From positions 1 through 6,576 of the forward strand of contig JACCZJ010000005.1 in NCBI GenBank assembly GCA_013696065.1: 6,576 bases of DNA, read 5' to 3'. The position numbers were made by a program, and so were the translations under genes. This document shows, piece by piece, positions 4,519 through 6,576 of this stretch. The stretch's first letter is position 1. Every line of letters begins with the position of its first letter. The DNA is from Nocardioidaceae bacterium. Lineage in GTDB: Bacteria; Actinomycetota; Actinomycetes; Propionibacteriales; Nocardioidaceae. The notes under the pieces were generated by a model. The model was not told the origin of the DNA. It made no database searches and was given only the letters and a program-made list of their open reading frames with translations.

Positions 4519-6441
4519 ATGCCCGTCGAGTCCGTCTTTGCCAAGCTGGAGCCGTTGCTGCCGACGGTGCAAAAGCCGATCCAGTATCTCGGTGGTGAGC
4601 TCAACTCGACCGTGAAGGACTGGGATGCCGCTGAGGTCCGCTGGGCGCTGATGTATCCCGACGCGTACGAGGTGGGGTTGCCCAACCAGGGGGTCCAGAT
4701 TCTGTACGAGATCCTCAACGAACGCGAATGGATTCTGGCTGAGCGCACGTATGCCGTTTTCTCCGACATGGAGCAGGTGATGCGCGACAACAAGATTCCC
4801 CAGTTCACCGTCGACGCGCATCGACCCATCAGGCGATTCGATGTGCTCGGGCTCTCGTTTGCCACCGAGCTCGGCTACACCAACATGCTGACGGCGCTGG
4901 ACCTTGCCGGCATACCGCTGCGCTCGACAGACCGCGGTGACGACGACCCGATCGTGTTGGCCGGTGGCCACTCGGCGTTCAACCCTGAGCCGGTCGCCGA
5001 CTTCATCGACGCTGCGGTGCTGGGCGACGGTGAGGAGATCGCGCTCGCCATCAGCGAGGTCATCCGCGAGTGGAAGCAGCAGGGGAGCCCCGGCGGCCGC
5101 GACGAGCTGCTCTTCCGGCTGGCGGCCTCCGGCGGCGTGTATGTGCCGAAGTTCTATGACGTCGACTATCTAGACGACGGACGTATCAAGAGGGTCGCGC
5201 CCAATCGTTCGGGCGTGCCGTGGCGAGTCCACAAGCACACGTTGATGGACCTGGACCAGTGGCCGTATCCGAGCAAACCTCTCGTGCCACTTGCCGAGAC
5301 TGTCCACGAACGCTATTCGGTCGAGATCTTCCGCGGCTGCACCCGGGGCTGCCGCTTTTGCCAAGCTGGCATGATCACCCGCCCAGTCCGTGAGCGATCG
5401 ATCACGACCATCGGTGACATGGTCGAAAACGGCATAAAGAAATCGGGGTTCGAAGAGGTCGGGCTGCTGTCGCTGTCGTCCGCGGACCACTCCGAGATCG
5501 GTGCGGTGGCCAAGGGTCTCGCGGACCGCTACGAGGGCACCAACGTCTCGTTATCGCTGCCGTCGACGCGCGTGGACGCCTTCAATATCACGCTCGCCAA
5601 CGAGTTCTCGCGAAACGGGCGACGGTCGGGTCTCACTTTCGCCCCCGAGGGCGGGTCTGAGCGCCTGCGGAAGGTCATCAACAAGATGGTGTCGGAGGAG
5701 GACCTGATCCGCACGGTGGCAGCCGCGTACTCGCAGGGATGGCGGCAGGTCAAGCTCTACTTCATGTGCGGGCTTCCGACCGAGACCGACGAGGATGTGC
5801 TCGAGATCGCCGACCTCGCCCGCAAGGTCATCGCCACTGGCCGCGAAGTGTCGGGGCAACGCGATATCCGCTGCACCGTGTCGATCGGCGGATTCATCCC
5901 CAAGCCGCATACGCCCTTCCAATGGGCCTCCCAACTCGACCACGAGACGACAGACAAGCGACTCCAGTTGCTGCGTGACACAGTGCGGCAGGACAAGCAG
6001 TTCGGCCGGGCGATTGGATTTCGCTACCACGACGGCAAGCCCGGCATCATCGAGGGCCTGCTCTCGCGTGGCGACAGGCGGGTTGGAGCCGTCATTGAGG
6101 AGGTATGGCGACAAGGTGGCCGCTTTGACGGATGGAGCGAGCACTTCTCCTACGAGCGTTGGGCCGCGGCCTGTGAGGTGGCACTCGCCGCGAGGCCCGT
6201 GGACCTCGACTGGTACACCGTTCGCGAGCGCGAGTACTCCGAGGTCCTCCCCTGGGATCACCTCGACTCCGGCCTAGACCGGGACTGGCTCTGGGAGGAC
6301 TGGCAGAACGCGGTCAACGAGGTCGAGGTGGAGGACTGCCGCTGGACGCCCTGCTTTGACTGTGGCGTCTGCCCTGACATGGGCACCGAGATCCAGGTCG
6401 GCCCCACCGGCAAGCAACTTCTGCCCTTGTCCGTCGTCTGA
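4519..6441 (+). CDS. TIGR03960-family B12-binding-type radical SAM protein
   Basis: This is a 640-residue cytoplasmic protein. Residues ~1-190 form the family's N-terminal region, with YPDAYEVG at 46-53, LAGGH at 147-151 and GDGEE at 169-173. These resemble the cobalamin-binding-like domain of B12 radical SAM enzymes, although the classical DxHxxG histidine is not evident. The radical SAM core follows, with C274-x3-C278-x2-C281 to hold the SAM-binding [4Fe-4S] cluster, then APEGGSERLR at 375-384 and CGLPTETDED at 417-426. A KPHTPFQW block comes after it, of a type shared with MiaB-like and B12 radical SAM proteins. Near the end is C607-x4-C612-x2-C615-x2-C618. Length is normal for the unfused family form. 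The substrate and reaction are unknown to me. In many genomes the family pairs with TIGR03936/DUF2344, and homologues are often found near RNase E/G and ribosomal protein genes, so an RNA- or translation-linked role is a guess. It is separated from the mre operon by 373 bp and probably has its own promoter. Confidence 0.92.
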   Translation: MPVESVFAKLEPLLPTVQKPIQYLGGELNSTVKDWDAAEVRWALMYPDAYEVGLPNQGVQILYEILNEREWILAERTYAVFSDMEQVMRDNKIPQFTVDAHRPIRRFDVLGLSFATELGYTNMLTALDLAGIPLRSTDRGDDDPIVLAGGHSAFNPEPVADFIDAAVLGDGEEIALAISEVIREWKQQGSPGGRDELLFRLAASGGVYVPKFYDVDYLDDGRIKRVAPNRSGVPWRVHKHTLMDLDQWPYPSKPLVPLAETVHERYSVEIFRGCTRGCRFCQAGMITRPVRERSITTIGDMVENGIKKSGFEEVGLLSLSSADHSEIGAVAKGLADRYEGTNVSLSLPSTRVDAFNITLANEFSRNGRRSGLTFAPEGGSERLRKVINKMVSEEDLIRTVAAAYSQGWRQVKLYFMCGLPTETDEDVLEIADLARKVIATGREVSGQRDIRCTVSIGGFIPKPHTPFQWASQLDHETTDKRLQLLRDTVRQDKQFGRAIGFRYHDGKPGIIEGLLSRGDRRVGAVIEEVWRQGGRFDGWSEHFSYERWAAACEVALAARPVDLDWYTVREREYSEVLPWDHLDSGLDRDWLWEDWQNAVNEVEVEDCRWTPCFDCGVCPDMGTEIQVGPTGKQLLPLSVV

Positions 6442-6576
6442 TCCAGCGCGCACCGCTCCGTCTGACGCGGGCAGCTCCATAGATCCGCGCGCCCGGCCAG
6501 GACAGCCCGAACGAGAACACGGGGGGGCTGGTGTGTGATCTCGGAGCCGATTATTTGACTCTGGTCACACCCCAGG
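6442..6576. other. Non-coding region after the radical SAM gene
   Basis: No convincing gene start is visible in these last 135 bp. There is a possible 6-bp stem CAGCCC (6503-6508) with GGGCTG (6525-6530) around a G7 tract at 6521-6527, not followed by T residues. A promoter-like element lies near the right edge. A frame open from 6483 to the window end has no good start or ribosome binding site. Confidence 0.6.
6548..6567 (+). promoter_or_regulatory. Candidate -35 element and TGAC-N4-GTCA palindrome at window edge
   Basis: CGATTATTTGAC at 6548-6559 contains TTGACT (6555-6560), a near-consensus -35 box; a matching -10 would fall just outside the window. The same place holds a small palindrome, TGAC at 6556-6559 and GTCA at 6564-6567. 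The 12-bp word is also present at 4323-4334, upstream of the radical SAM gene. It may belong to the promoter of the next gene on the + strand. Confidence 0.3.

Noticed and set aside
4378..4971. 197-codon open frame on the - strand covering the radical SAM promoter and 5' end
   Set aside because: It is mostly antisense to the radical SAM gene, without a domain or credible start signal.
5551..6261. 236-codon open frame on the - strand inside the radical SAM gene
   Set aside because: It is antisense to a firmly identified gene. Its openness follows from high GC at third codon positions.
6483..6576. Open + strand frame running off the window end (…LVCDLGADYLTLVTPQ)
   Set aside because: It has no good start with a ribosome binding site and no resemblance to DUF2344 or RNase E. 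The stretch is better explained as a promoter region, though the window end leaves some doubt.

Overview
The window looks like chromosomal DNA from a high-GC, rod-shaped actinobacterium. The closest resemblance I recognise is to the Nocardioidaceae/Propionibacteriales type: its PBP2 carries a Cys-flanked loop with a WNGSPYEPVPV-like stretch, which I associate from memory with that group. The genus cannot be fixed from this sequence. All five protein-coding genes are on the + strand, and nothing convincing is encoded on the - strand.

Region 1 (1-4145) is the 3' part of a cell-shape/elongation (mre/rod) operon. It holds the last 49 codons of mreC, then mreD, then mrdA (class B penicillin-binding protein 2, the transpeptidase), then rodA (SEDS glycosyltransferase). 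The junctions are tight. About 61 nt separate mreC from the preferred mreD start, and that gap is bridged by a 22-codon frame that overlaps both neighbours. The mreD-mrdA gap is 7 nt and the mrdA-rodA gap is 2 nt. MreC and MreD are membrane scaffold proteins. RodA polymerises lipid II into glycan strands and PBP2 cross-links them, so these genes encode most of the elongasome's outer synthetic half. MreB would be expected just upstream of the window.

Region 2 (4146-4518) is 373 bp of non-coding DNA between rodA and the next gene. It has three small GC-rich hairpins after rodA, a 27-bp direct repeat in two copies offset by 51 bp, and a plausible sigma-A-like promoter and ribosome binding site for the following gene.

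Region 3 (4519-6441) encodes a 640-residue B12-binding-type radical SAM protein of the TIGR03960 family. It has the CxxxCxxC iron-sulfur motif and a second cysteine cluster near its C-terminus. Its reaction is unknown. In many genomes this family is fused to, or lies directly before, a TIGR03936/DUF2344 partner, often near ribonuclease E/G and rplU-rpmA.

Region 4 (6442-6576) is 135 bp without a convincing gene start. It ends in a TTGACT element that could be the -35 box of a promoter for a gene beyond the window. It also shares a 12-bp word with region 2.

The main content is a conserved core locus. The points most worth a second look are the repeat elements around the radical SAM gene, its extra cysteine cluster, the absence of its usual partner immediately downstream, the overlapping short frame at the mreC-mreD junction, and the cysteine pairs in PBP2.
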